This document shows positions 24,783 through 35,411 of a DNA stretch of 64,000 nt, piece by piece. Source of the stretch: Atriophallophorus winterbourni (taxonomy: Eukaryota > Platyhelminthes > Trematoda > Plagiorchiida > Microphallidae); assembly GCA_013407085.1 (NCBI GenBank), contig JACCGJ010020209.1, positions 124,001 through 188,000 on the forward strand, in the 5' to 3' direction. A program made the translations under genes and the position numbers. Under the pieces are notes generated by a model, which was not told where the DNA came from, made no database searches, and was given only the letters and a program-made list of their open reading frames with translations. How positions within the stretch are numbered: the stretch's first letter is position 1; every line of letters starts with the position of its first letter.

Positions 24783-27125
24783 ATTGAACAGTGTCATTGA
24801 AGTTTCAATTTATAATCAAATTCTGTTCCAGTCGGTTTCGTACGTACGTTCTCTATGTTTGTTGCATCGCATCATGTTTTCATATTCAATTTTGTTTCCT
24901 CAGTTGAATATGAATGAATCACTTTTGAGTTTCATGGTGCAAAATAGTTAGGCTCTAATGTTCATGTTTTGATTCAATGTTGATTCCGCAGGAAAATGAA
25001 CTATTGATCGCTATCTAGTATTTTTCTTCACTGTTTTATTTTATAACAGTTTTCACAACGTGGCATCAATTTTTCGTATTATATCAATCTACTTATCTAT
25101 CTATTTATTTATTTTTATATCTATCTATTTATCCATATATCTATCTATTTATATATTCAGTGATATAATTTTAAAGATATATCTTTTTACCCACCAATCA
25201 ATATAACTTTCTAGTTATCTATATTATTATCTATCAATCTATATATATAGATTACAACTCCATCAATCTGTCTACCTATCTGTATTTTTATTTTAATTTC
25301 TATCTATGTAACTTTATATCTAACTATCTATCCATCTATCTATCTATCTCCGTATCTCTCCATCTCTCTATCTATCTATCTATCTCTCGGTCTCTATCTA
25401 TCTATTTTGTATCTATCTATCTACCTATCTATCTATCTATATATTGAACAGTCATTGACGTTTAAATTTGTACTAGAGATTCGTTCTAATCAGTTTCTAT
25501 AGACGTTCTTTGTGTTCATTGTTTTGCATCTTGTTTTCATATTCAATTTTGTTTTCACAGTTGAATATAAATGAATCACTCTTGAACTTCAAGGTGCACA
25601 ATTGTTTGGCTATAATTTTTATGTTTTGATTCAATGCTGCCGCCGCTCAAAAATGAACTATTGATCGCTATCTACTATTTTGTTCACAGTTTTATTTTAT
25701 AACAGTTTTCACAACGTGTCAATTATTTTCAGATTATAAACGCTATATGCAAACTTTGGGAAACTCTCGGCACAAGTACTTTTCTTAACCAATTGAATAC
25801 TGTTATTTCTAAACTTCAATACATTATTAACATTAGGTTTTTAAGCTCATTTGGTCAATAAACTGGATATTTATAAGAGCGATATCATATTTTGGTAGGC
25901 TCATTTTTGATGAAAAATGCTTTTCATGTTCTAACCGGAAACCATTATCTCGAATTCTCCGAAATATAGCAGAGCACTTATTTCAATACTCATTACGCTA
26001 CGACATAATACGTAAAGAAAACTCACCACGCATTACAGGGCACTTGCAAAGTTCCTAGAACAATTTGAACTAACAATAACTGTTCAAATTTGATTGTCTA
26101 GAAATAAAAATAACGATAACATATTGCAACCCTGAATCCCGCTCCAGATAGCATTCCAAATCTGTTGAACTAAATGTCCTGCTGCACAAATGAGTGTTAC
26201 AAACATCGGATTAAAATAACTTCGCATTTCCCTGCATTTCCAATCGTATTTTGCGCTCACCGGGTCAGCATTGGTGAAATTGTATAAAACGTAAGAACTT
26301 GATTACACCAGTCGGATAACGTTGGCAAGACAAAACTACTCATTCGTTTGTCTCCACACACACATGCAAACGAAGCCAAGCAATGGGATTAAAAAGCTAA
26401 CATATTTGCCGGTATTTCCAGTTCACATGCACACACGAAAACCGGGTACGGGGTGTTTGTAACCATCATGTAGATACAGTCTGCAATGCAATGGCTCGCA
26501 GTTTTGAATATCCGTTCAAGCAATTCGTATACAGATTTTACTCTTAAGCGATCACTACACATTTTGCAGGTTGATCGTGTCAGTCTCATTCATCAATGAT
26601 ACCGAATTCAGCGATGTATCTACCATTCTATGCATTACAATTCGGGTGATTCTGTAACACATCTATTAAGCAACCACGATGAAACCTTCATTGGGGTCCG
26701 CTAGTGCTAATTCACGCTAAAACTAGACATATCGAGGCATATTCGTTTTGAAACATTCACGTTCTAATATTGCAGAAAATTAACAATCATGCACATGATC
26801 AGGATTCACCTTCCTCGATAGTCTGATACGGGTAGATTTTAAAATGTTCTGTGCACTAAAATGTGACACAGTAAAACGTATGTACACTAATAGCGTGTTG
26901 AATTGATTAGCCATAATGCAAATTCATCAATTTGATGTTGATTCATACTTATATAGGAAGCTCGATAAATGATGAATTGCACTCTGAGGTAAGCTTGATA
27001 TAGAGATTAAAAGTATTAAATATGAATCTGATATGAAATCTGATTTAAAAGGGGAACCGTCCTAATGTAAAATCGACGGGTTGACCATTCAGATTTGATC
27101 ACATATCTCAATAAGTATCATACAA
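24781..27125 (+). repeat. Tandem unit 5 (partial, core only)
   Basis: Repeat A from 24,784, repeat B from 25,444, then core. Identity with units 1-4 is high until about 26,780 and then drops to roughly 75% through 27,125. Homology stops just before the point where the RTE fragment begins in the other units. This is the right-hand end of the array and probably an older, unhomogenised edge. Confidence 0.9.
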
Positions 27126-28805
27126 ACATATATATAAACACGAATGTGAATTCTTTCCAATTACTGTATTGTGATTGATTTTTGAACGTTGACACATTTA
27201 ATCAATCATATGTGTGTTAATGAAATAGTTAATCAACACATATTACATATTTCAAAAAAATTATTCATTGTTAGAATCATCAAATGAATTCGTTCCTTTG
27301 GGGTCATCCCCCGACTCCGTTTACCAGCACTCGAATGATTTTCATATTTATTATTTCGGTTAAGCAACAATGTACTCATTTTTGATGGTCATTTAACTCA
27401 AGCAAACCTAATTTAAGATATATTTGTTCGATACTAGTTAATTGAAGTTAAACTATATTAACCAATACCAATCGAAAGATTAGGAGGAGACGTGAAGTGT
27501 TTCCCACCTTTAGACATTCTCATCAGATGTACGCCCAATTCGTGTCTGGTCCATACAAATTTGAATTGTACCTCGTTTGCTCGAAATCTCGTTTATTTTA
27601 CAAGTTTGGATTACAGTAAATACATTTTTTCTCGTTAATCCTCCCTCATTTGGTATCTTCATTGAAAATAACTCATTCTTTACTTCAATTTGGTACAATT
27701 TTGACGACTATAATCGAACAATCGGTGCCAAATTATGATTGTAATTATGCACAGCCAATCGCAATCATCAAACGATATTAGCGTCCAAACAAAACGTTTT
27801 TATATTAAGCTATAAGCTTTAGTTTATTTTTCTTGTTTGATATATTCGTCTAAATTTTGCCGTTTGCGTACAACAAAAGAATATCAATATTAAATTAGTT
27901 TTTCACGTTACTTGAGAATAAAATAATACTGACTATTGTAGATTTTTGCTTGCAGCATGTTGAATGCGATTCTGTCCGAAAATCGTTCAATAATCCAACG
28001 ATAAATCATTTGTTTAACTTGGATACAATGTTTCAAGGAATCGTTGCAAGATGGCTTTGAAATCGCATTACATCTGTTACTCGCAACAATATTTTCAGAA
28101 CATTTGGAATGAATATTTCCAGAGAGAATGGTCCTCAACCTACAATAACACTGACCACAATCGAAATGAAAAATCGCGTAATAGAATGTAGAATTCGAGC
28201 GCTATTAACATTTCACCTCAAGGAATGACCTTACAAAGGCTTGAAAACGAAAATGTCGTTTGTAGACGCATAAACCTAATAAATACATATTTTATTAAGT
28301 GAATTCATAAGCAATATGCTCTGTAGAATATTTTTATTTGATAAAAAGGAGCATTATATTATTAGAATTTTTATTCATTAAATGGACAAGCCATGCGACG
28401 AAGGCGATTAGTTCGTTTTCTCCGTTGACGCAATGCTCGTCGATTCTTGCGTTTTCTCTGAAATGAAGCATTACCGCGTATTAATGAAGTTTTTGAAGAC
28501 AGCATCCTATCAAAACAGTTGACGTATAAGAGAGTTATAAGAGTTATAATCTTATGTTGAAGCAGTGGTTGCCAACATTCTAACATCACGGCAAACCTAT
28601 CATATCAGTAATCATTTCGCAACACAATGATTAGAAACCACTGATATATACCATAACAACGCTAACTAATTCAAACCGCAAAATGATGAAATTCGAAATA
28701 ATAAACAATTTGAACCCCCGTTGTTTCGTGATTAAAAAAATTGTATGTTTTAATTAAATCAATCGGTATTTAATGTCCAGTTTTAAAGTGCTCTCATTCC
28801 ATGCA
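27126..28805. other. No gene recognised
   Basis: AT-rich sequence. Short minus-strand open frames of 62-76 codons show no family resemblance. Confidence 0.6.
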
Positions 28806-28885
28806 CTTTCAAACTACAACCGGTTTCTGGCTGTTTGCGTCATCGTGGGGATACAGTAAGACTACTTTTAATGAGCCTACAAAAT
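28806..28885 (-). repeat. Fragment of the hammerhead-bearing 240-bp repeat
   Basis: About 80 bp on the minus strand matching the array at 42.7-43.5 kb around its ribozyme block: GGCTCATT, TCTTACTGT, then ACGATGACG, AAACAGCCAGAAACCGG and GTAG. The first core box is damaged (CGATGAC instead of CTGATGA), while GAAAC is kept. It is an isolated, decayed monomer piece. Confidence 0.65.
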
Positions 28886-30971
28886 GGATATTTGGTAATA
28901 GAAGTGTACTTGTTTAGCACTGATAATCAAATTGGCACAGCCAACTTTTTAAAGGCCGTTCCAAATATCGTCCGGGGGTTATCTCTTCACCGCACATCAA
29001 AAATCGCTCCATTGTGCCACAATATTTTTTGTCCAGGAGTCAATTCTAAATATTTGAAACAGATTGAATTTACTTATGATACCTTGCAAACAAAGAAGCA
29101 TTGCTTCAAATGAGTATGGAAGCCAACAGGAGGTGATACATCTATAATAAAACAATCGCGTTACAAACGATGCCTCTTCCAAACAATGATAATAATTAAT
29201 ACTGCGAATAACAATTCAGTTCGGAAGATAACCGCAACCTCGCAGTATCAATTTTTAATGAATGAAAAATGGCATGCGGTTGTGAGCACCACAATACCTT
29301 GAAAAATATTATCGTTTCGGAATTGTTTGTATTCGGTGATATCTCTCAACTCCATGCGTTTCAAGAGAGACATTTATTTTGTTGTTCATTATCTTGCTAA
29401 AACGCGCTCGATAAATAAATATTTATATACCTAATTCAGTAAATAACCAACATTTTTTATACAATACACTACAGATATCCAATGTCACTAGGAAGTATAC
29501 GGTAAAACAAAGAATAAGCGATTTATATTTTGTGAGATAAATATAAATTCATACTGCAGCAAAATGATGACAGTCAACATAAACGAATTTACCATACCTT
29601 TTGTCGACAAGATAATGCCTCTGAAATTGAGATTCCAGTTTGTAATTAATATGTGAATTTTAAAATCCGGGGTAACAATTGACAAGTGAATAAGCTAGAT
29701 TGACTTACTGTCAGGTTGAGTTACTATATCTGAAGATTCCTTATTGGGTTCCGAAATAGAACTACTTTCGTTCTCTTGAAAGTTAAGTATAATAAGTTTT
29801 GATATATCAATGAAAGATGATGGATGATAAATTAAAATTAATTGGAAAAAGACTAACCCTGACTGTTGACTTCTAGCAGTACTGCAAATTTTAAGAGCGT
29901 CACGAAATTATTTTATTCAAAAATGAATAATTAATTCTTGGATAGTATAACAGTATGCAATCGCTTGACAAACAGGATTAACTTAATTATTTTATGACCT
30001 AAAATTCTTGATTTCTAATAAGACTACTTTAGTAAATTTTTTTAATTTTCGTGCATTAAATTTTATATCCCTTCACGGTTGTTTTATTTTCGATATCATT
30101 TTTGATATATTTTTGAAGCGGTGATTTATGTGTTACTTACCAATAAGCAACAAACTGAGTAAACATAATGGCAATTTCATCGTGGGCTTTTTCCGTCTGT
30201 TGTTGGACTGAAACGGCAATCCGATTTATCTATCCTTGAGCTTCTATAGCCTATTTATATTAGTTTCATGGTGTGGAATTGGATCACATTGTGATTCATT
30301 GCTCGAGCTCAATTCGAATTATCGCGCCAGGTTGATGTCGAAAGTGACAGATGGTGCCAGAATTAAAAAAAAAACAGAGTCGTTTACCGTGAATTCAAAC
30401 TCGTTTCTATTCAACACGTGAGTTGTCAGATTTCCATGATGTAAAATGTTGGACAACAATTGAGCAAACTTTACAGCTTCCGAAACATCAGTCTCGAATT
30501 CTGACTTACGGTGACGACAACACCTTCATTCATGGCGCCAGAAATCTTGACAACCCAATTATGATTTTTGAACACAATATGTTCGTGTATAGTTATCAAT
30601 TGGAAACGGTTTAGCATGAAGCTTAAGTGAGTCAGGAGTCGGACTAAGTGCATCATTTTTTTCCGTTTTAAAAATCTTACAAAAAAGTCTTGGTTTCTAA
30701 ACCTCAAGACAGAAAACGCCAACATGCTATAAGGCTAATTGCTAGGACGTGAGTATTATTTCGCTTATTTCACCATATGCACTTAATGTTCAGATACGGC
30801 AAACTAAATACCTGCAATGTTTTCAAAAATAGCCACGAAAATCATGCAGTAAATTGTTGCCCAGAATTCACAAGAATATATAGAATATCGGAATATTATC
30901 ACTTTAGGGTGAGAGATAGGATTCGTTACTCGATATATTTGGAGAATAAGTTGTTTATATTTGTGACTACT
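28886..30971. other. No gene recognised
   Basis: AT-rich sequence with only short open frames (up to 92 codons). I saw no family resemblance, RNA gene or repeat. Confidence 0.55.
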
Positions 30972-31262
30972 AATCCGTACCAAGCCCATCAAACTATTCA
31001 CAAAGTTGATCACGACGTTCATAATGGAAGCGCTGGACTCGCGATTTGCTTTCATTTGATTTCATCAGCAGTGCATATCCACCGATTCGGAGCTGGGATT
31101 CGAATCCCCGACCATCACCATTGTAGTCCCATGCCTTAACGACCTGGGACACCGTTTGACCGATCGCAATTAAGCGTTCACGAACTGTTGTCCAGACTGG
31201 CACATTTGAGTAGCTTTGTTTGCCCGACCAGTTCAGAAGGAGCCAGCAACATCTGTTGTGGT
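30972..31262 (-). mobile_element. tRNA-derived SINE with decayed hammerhead
   Basis: Read on the minus strand: a ~120-bp head (CGGTTGGACGACC... to GATCGGTCAAACGG), a tRNA-like segment with a clear B box GGATTCGAATCCC (31,095-31,108) and a weaker A box (TGTCCCAGGTC, near 31,141-31,152), then a hammerhead block (31,030-31,074) and a tail ending near GTACCAAG. It is a paralogue of the SINE at 35,226-35,535. It abuts the RTE remnant starting at 31,263, so it appears to have inserted into or truncated it. Confidence 0.85.
31030..31074 (-). ncRNA. Decayed hammerhead ribozyme of the tRNA-SINE
   Basis: The minus strand keeps CTGATGA and a UC at the cleavage position. Stem I is weakened (GCACTG against CAGCGC), stem II has lost most pairing, and the second core box is CAAA instead of GAAA. 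It is a non-functional relative of the motif at 35,285-35,329. Confidence 0.7.
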
Positions 31263-32160
31263 CGTCCAACCGAAGGGCGATCGACTACGTCATCAGTGAA
31301 GGTCTTTCAAAATGTGTGATCTGATAAGCTGTCCCCAAGACTGATATAACTCGTTATTTTCTTCCATTCTGGCGTGAAGGGCTCAGTCTATTTTAACGGT
31401 TCTAGTTTCGTATCATCTAAAATTCGATGAGGCGTCAAACAACGGCGTGTTCTTGTTACCACGCTGTTTCGCATATTCTTTGTTCAGATTTTGAAACACG
31501 CTTTTAGGACGAAATCAGGTGGCAATTACCTACGCACGCGAAGTAATGGCAAGCTTTCTAACCTTAACCGGTTGAAAGCAAAAACAAGGCACGGGATGTT
31601 CTTATCCATGACCTTCTTTCGCCGACGATGCAGCCATTATTGATCAAGCACAAGAGCAACTCCAGTCGCTAATGGACTGTGTTTGTCGGCTTGGATAGAC
31701 TGTGTACTAACAATCAGCATGAGCAACGCCAAAGTCCTTGGTCGAGGGATTATATCACCTCTAATCATCATTGTCGGAAACTGTCAGCTTGAACCAGTAC
31801 ATCATTTCACATATATTGTTTCCACCATTACGGTTAACATTTCGTTAACCGATTAAACTCTCGTGTTTTGGGTTTACCGCAAGGAAACTGTTAATTCACA
31901 CATGATGGTATACAGCGTGTACATACTAAATGCTTCACTGTTTTGCATTGAATCCTGGACCACCGAAGCAAGAGACGCGCCGAAGATACAAGCTTTCCAT
32001 CTACGAAGAATCCGTCATATCTTGAACATATCGTGGATGGACAAAGTGACTAATGCTGAAATTCCCTTCAAAAGCTGGTCTCCAGAGCATGTTCACCCTA
32101 ATACGACAGCGCCGCCTGCGCTGGCTTGACCACGTCTACCAAATGGATGATGGCATGACT
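31263..32160 (+). pseudogene. RTE-like LINE RT fragment, decayed (part 1)
   Basis: A more diverged copy of the RTE found in the tandem array, starting within motif A (CGACTACGTCAT) and running through motif B (GAGGCGTCAAAC), motif C and the HFTY region to TTDGK-like and HVYQMDD segments near 32,130. Motif C still has GCCGACGATGCAGCC (ADDAA) near 31,620, but a frameshift removes the preceding Phe. A plus-strand frame at 31,863-32,129 holds the RKETVNSHMMVYS and IESWTTEARD region. Several frameshifts and stops make it non-functional. Confidence 0.85.
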
Positions 32161-32335
32161 TTAAAACGAAATTGGACGAATTTTTATTGCATTATTCGTT
32201 TCCAGAACACTTAAATACTGTTTAATCTATGTTCTTATATTGTTTATACAATTAAATTTCATATTTTACCATCCTATGGTTGTTGTTAAGCTTATTGTTT
32301 TTTAGACCATTGAAAACCTTGAATTACCTTGAATA
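32161..32335 (+). mobile_element. CR1-like LINE 3' end inserted in the RTE remnant
   Basis: The sequence reads FKTKLDEFLLHYSFPEH then stop, the typical C-terminus of CR1-like ORF2, followed by ~110 bp of AT-rich 3' UTR and a tail with repeated CCTTGAAT. The RTE resumes directly after it. It is an extremely 5'-truncated insertion, which is common for LINEs. Confidence 0.7.
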
Positions 32336-32485
32336 TCTAATCTATGGTAAGTGGCAATTGGGAAATCGACCATTGGGCAGACGAACTTAATATACAAAGA
32401 CGTTTGTAAAAGAGATATCAAAGCTTTTGGCATTGACCCCGCGAGTTGGGAGAAACATGCACTTGACCGCTCACTTTGGGGGTGT
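32336..32485 (+). pseudogene. RTE-like LINE fragment, decayed (part 2)
   Basis: Continuation of the RTE after the CR1 insertion: ACCATTGGGCAGACG, GACGTTTGTAAAAGAGATAT, then GCATTGACCCCGCG and TTGACCGCTCAC, matching 10,680-10,790 of the tandem array. Confidence 0.85.
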
Positions 32486-32650
32486 AGTAGACTGACCACT
32501 ACAATAATGTCCCCAAGAATGTAGGAGAGCAAGCACAGGTGAATGAAGGTTTATCGCGGTAGCCAAAAAGTGCACGAAGGTACAGGGTAGCAATCACAGA
32601 ACACGATTCAACGGGAAGTGTCTATCAAGGTCAAATGTTATGTACAGTAA
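32486..32650 (-). repeat. Dispersed ~165-bp short repeat, copy 2 (inserted in RTE)
   Basis: Reverse-complement match to 1-166. It splits the RTE between the segment ending at TTGGGGG (32,480) and the segment resuming at GAAGCATCGTCTGC (about 32,674). In the tandem-array RTE copies these two points are adjacent, so this is a real insertion. About 20 bp of extra sequence (32,651-32,673) lies between the match and the RTE resumption. Confidence 0.75.
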
Positions 32651-32669
32651 AACAATGTTGTTACAGAGG

Positions 32670-32935
32670 CAATGTGTGAAGCATCGTCTGCAAGCTCAAG
32701 AGAAGCAGATACAGCGTTTAAATGCTTAACGCAGGTCACGTCGCCGGCTTGCAACTGGCGCCCAACGACCGAGTCCTGCTCATCGTTGCAAGCGGTGCGG
32801 AAGAGTTTGTTCCTCCCGAATTATACAGTTTACTCATTCGAAAATGTGTTGAACATGAAAATTCATGCGATTGTGATTTACATCCATGATCGAAATTGAA
32901 GAAGGAGGTTATCATCCATTGTTAATTCCAGAGCT
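32670..32935 (+). pseudogene. RTE-like LINE 3' end with zinc finger (part 3)
   Basis: Resumes the RTE at GCATCGTCTGCAAGCTCAAGAG and extends past the point where the array copies are cut off. One frame reads CKRCGRVCSSRI followed by His and Cys, a C2H2/C2HC-like finger matching the one at 4.3 kb. The terminal segment TGCGATTGTGATTTACATCC is shared with 4.39 kb, supporting a common 3' end. Confidence 0.8.
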
Positions 32936-33119
32936 CGCATTAAATTCAATCTTGACTTTCCAAACAAAACTCTGTCATTACATATGCAATATTTTGTCAA
33001 TACAACCACATGAAATTCTCTGACTGATTGGGCATCGCGTAATTTCAAACGATCAAGCTTTTGCATTAATTTTTTACTTTTGTAGTAATAAAGATATTCA
33101 GATGTATCGGGACTACTGA

Positions 33120-33530
33120 TTCAAGATTCAAGATTCAAGAATTTATGGTCACAAAAAGCACATAGCTTCACAATTACCATATCATAGTAAATATACATTC
33201 AGGAAATAGGTATAAAATAAACATGTAATGTCAAGTATAGTCAAGTTGTATAGTTACCATGAGTCAATACGCAGGTGTCGTCAAATCGTTATGCAACAAA
33301 TAAGTATCCAAATTTCGAATGAGCGTTCCGATGCTGGGAGAGATGACAACAGTTTCGGGTAGGGAATTCCAAAGGAAACAGACACGTACACAATAAAAAT
33401 ATCGGCGACAGCTGATACGGGAGTGGGGAATTTGCAGTGTCGCTGAGTGGCTGCGTGTATGTCGTGACTCACGGTACCTTTTTCAAGTGCAAGCATGAAT
33501 TGAAGAGGTTGCACTGGGGCAAAATTTCTT
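33120..33530 (-). pseudogene. CR1-like LINE ORF2 C-terminus and 3' tail
   Basis: On the minus strand one frame reads WNSLPETVVISPSIGTLIRNL, a hallmark of the end of CR1-like ORF2, followed by a stop and AT-rich 3' UTR. A frameshift separates it from the upstream coding part. The tail at about 33,119-33,142 has three direct 7-bp repeats (GATTCAA on the plus strand), as expected for a LINE 3' terminus. Confidence 0.75.
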
Positions 33531-33596
33531 TAGCATAATTTAGTGTATACAATCCACTCCTTAAGCTTTGTTTGTGCGAACATGGTTTAGTGAATA

Positions 33597-33617
33597 AGAA
33601 GAAGAAGAAGAAGAAAT
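33597..33617 (+). repeat. (AAG)n microsatellite
   Basis: A short pure trinucleotide run followed by non-repetitive sequence. Confidence 0.9.
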
Positions 33618-34439
33618 TGACTTTATTCATATAAACGAATTTACATACATCTCCGGATACTCGATAATCATATGCATTCTCTTATCGAATATTCATTACA
33701 AGCCTGATAACATCGGTTTCGGTATAAAATTAAATTTATCGGTAGGATTCTTCGACGTACGACGAATCTGATTGCAAGTTAGAAGAATTTGACATTTTGA
33801 AATTAAATCTCAAAACTACGAGATCATTACACATCGACGTACTCTGACTGAACCCAAGTTGAACTTTAAACGTATTCACACGCGAAATCACGCTATAAAA
33901 CATCTACTGAATCTGGAGGATTTTATTTACTCCCGCAAGCATTCGAAAATATTCACTACTTGATAAATGCTGAAATTATTTGTTGATGAAAATGTGTTTC
34001 GCTGTATACACTTAGCTGCTAAGGATCTAACGATCGGAATTTATTGGTATTTTGTTGTGAAACTCAATTATTATATCGCAAATCACGCGAAATCCGGCTA
34101 GCATTGTCAACTTCAGAAAGTTTATATCTTTTACTCCGTACACCGCACCATCTTTTTGAATGCCAGTGAGAATCCTACCATTATGATTCTCTCAAAAATC
34201 TCAGTTTTAGATAAAATTATGATGGCTTTAATTTATAATTATATTATGGTGGCTAGTAATCCATTTCGAGTAGTTCATCATCAATGTTTGTTTATCATTT
34301 TTGCATTATAAAATGATGCACTAGTTTCTGGAACATCGGGTTTTATAGAAAATGGATGAATAAATATGGTAATTTTGTTTTTGTCAACAAATTATTGTTA
34401 TTATTGAGACAAATTATTGTTAATTTTATCCTTTGGAAT
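33618..34439. other. No gene recognised
   Basis: AT-rich, with no coding or repeat signal recognised. Confidence 0.55.
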
Positions 34440-34690
34440 TATTAATTTGCCAGTCTATCTTTTCAGCATTGGCTGAATTTTTTGCTCGCTATTTGAAACT
34501 TTTGGCACTTTTGGCTCACATTATTTGTACAGTCCGGTACAGTTGGGGATTATTCATTGTTGTTTAACATTATTCTTGTTTATAGTAACATAGTATATCC
34601 AAATCGTTGTTCTTAATTTTTCTAACTAAGAAACGGGTGGTCTACACGTTAACCAACGTCTTTACTCGATACAAAAGTTCCTGTCTAACA
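34440..34690 (+). repeat. Diverged LTR-like fragment, related to the BEL/Pao-like LTR
   Basis: The block CTAACTAAGAAACGGGTGG (34,624-34,642) matches the LTR copies at about 51,050 and 53,230. Upstream, weaker matches in the same order (TTTTGGCTC, GTACAGTTG, ATTGTTGTT) extend the similarity. The downstream end near 34,665 resembles the LTR end. It is probably an old solo LTR or a related family member. Confidence 0.55.
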
Positions 34691-34724
34691 TATCGTCCGA
34701 GCTAATTGGATGAAGTGAAATTAC

Positions 34725-35175
34725 GGCTTAATGAATGGAAAGTAGTCGAAGTACGCTATTTTTATTTTCAAATGGTGTTTGACTCAGTGAAACAAAGCAT
34801 AAGAAAGCATAAGATGTATGGCATCACAAGTAAGCTACATCGATGGATAGAGAGTTTCTAAAGCAAGCGTACTAACGATGTCAGAATTGCAGGGGTGTGC
34901 TCGCGGTGATACTTAAAGGGGCGCCTCAAGTCTCAGTGCTTGGTCCACTACTTTTTATTATTTTCTAAACGACCTAGCAGCCTGATCGAGTTCACGTTGC
35001 TTACTTTTTGCTGATGATGTTGAGATCCTAGAAACTGACTGTCGAGATACGCTTATTTCTGATTTGAATAAGGAATCGAGTAAAGAAAACATAGGACTTG
35101 CTCCTAAACTTTGGAAAGAGTCACGTTCTGACGATTCATTTAACAGCAACACACCTAGAAGTCTGTGAAATCAAA
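34725..35175 (+). pseudogene. CR1-like LINE RT fragment (upstream of SINE insertion)
   Basis: Frames on the plus strand show decayed RT motifs in order: FDSVKQS near 34,785 (motif A), a GxPQxSxLGPLLF-like motif B near 34,930, a LLTFC..D motif C region near 35,000 where one frame keeps FADDV, and LNFGKSHVLTIH at about 35,104. Frameshifts and stops are frequent. The element continues at 35,930 after the SINE block. Confidence 0.85.
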
Positions 35176-35284
35176 ATAGCTGCTGAAGGGTGTTTGGAGA
35201 ATTTGTTCATGTGTTTGTGTGTACTCATCAGTACCAAGTCTTTCGGAATATTCACGAAGCTTATCACAACAGTTCACATTGGAA

Positions 35285-35329
35285 GCACTGGACTCGAGTT
35301 TCGCTCTTATTAGAGCTCATCAGCAGTGC
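35285..35329 (-). ncRNA. Hammerhead ribozyme (type I topology, very short stem III)
   Basis: Read 5' to 3' on the minus strand: stem I GCACTG, core CTGATGA, stem II GCTCT-AATA-AGAGC (five pairs), core GAAA, a stem III of A-T and C-G closed by TCGA, then the cleavage-site C, then CAGTGC, which pairs perfectly with GCACTG. All invariant core positions are present (CUGAUGA, GAAA, UH). Stem I can extend outward as GGA/TCC across an internal loop. A ribozyme in this place would self-cleave SINE transcripts. Activity is inferred from the fold, not shown. Confidence 0.85.
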
Positions 35330-35347
35330 ATATCCTGTCTAGGGTCT

Positions 35348-35400
35348 GACTCGAACCCAGGACCTTCACATTGTAGTCTCATGCCTTACGGCCTGAGCTA
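35348..35400 (-). promoter_or_regulatory. tRNA-like internal RNA polymerase III promoter (A and B boxes)
   Basis: The minus strand has a TAGCTCAGGCC-type A box and, about 32 bp later, GGTTCGAGTC, a good B box. The spacing and order fit a tRNA-derived pol III promoter. The surrounding sequence does not fold as a full tRNA gene that I would call functional. Confidence 0.8.
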
Positions 35401-35411
35401 CCGACCCCCGC

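Larger units (their letters stand above)
7318..27125 (+). repeat. 4.4-kb tandem array: five cores, four RTE/microsatellite modules
   Basis: The boundary TTGAACAGTGTCATTGA recurs at 7,321, 11,762, 16,214, 20,323 and 24,784, giving spacings of 4,441, 4,452, 4,109 and 4,461. A second landmark (a minus-strand frame beginning MCYRIT) recurs at 8,930, 13,367, 17,818 and 21,952, with its shortened equivalent at 26,389. Each full unit has four parts: repeat A (~300 bp), CTAT-rich spacer, repeat B (~295 bp, diverged copy of A) with ~1.4 kb of unique core, and a dead RTE reverse transcriptase fragment running into ~0.8 kb of degenerate CTAT repeat. The fifth core lacks the RTE module and diverges after about 26,780. 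Copies are mostly >95% identical by eye, indicating recent unequal exchange or duplication. Confidence 0.95.

Noticed and set aside
27481..27535. CTGATGAG ... GAAAC order on the minus strand, a possible hammerhead
   Set aside because: The sequences that should form stem I (upstream GCGTACAT and downstream TCCTCC) do not pair, and no stable stem II can be drawn.
30236..31139. Several 60-120 codon open frames in 30.2-31.1 kb as host exons
   Set aside because: No domain or splice context could be recognised, and the longest one runs into the SINE.
34985..35020. CTGATGATG on the plus strand as a hammerhead core
   Set aside because: It is the coding sequence of the CR1 motif C (FADDV-type), with no GAAA box or stems around it.
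35219..35250. A second CTGATGA box (GGTACTGATGAGTAC, minus strand) near the SINE tail, with GAAAG just upstream
   Set aside because: Box order is reversed for one hammerhead and no stems with a UH cleavage site could be drawn. It may be a coincidence or the edge of a dimer.
35348..35400. A functional tRNA gene on the minus strand
   Set aside because: A and B boxes are good, but the flanking sequence does not make a convincing acceptor stem, and the unit continues into SINE sequence and a hammerhead.
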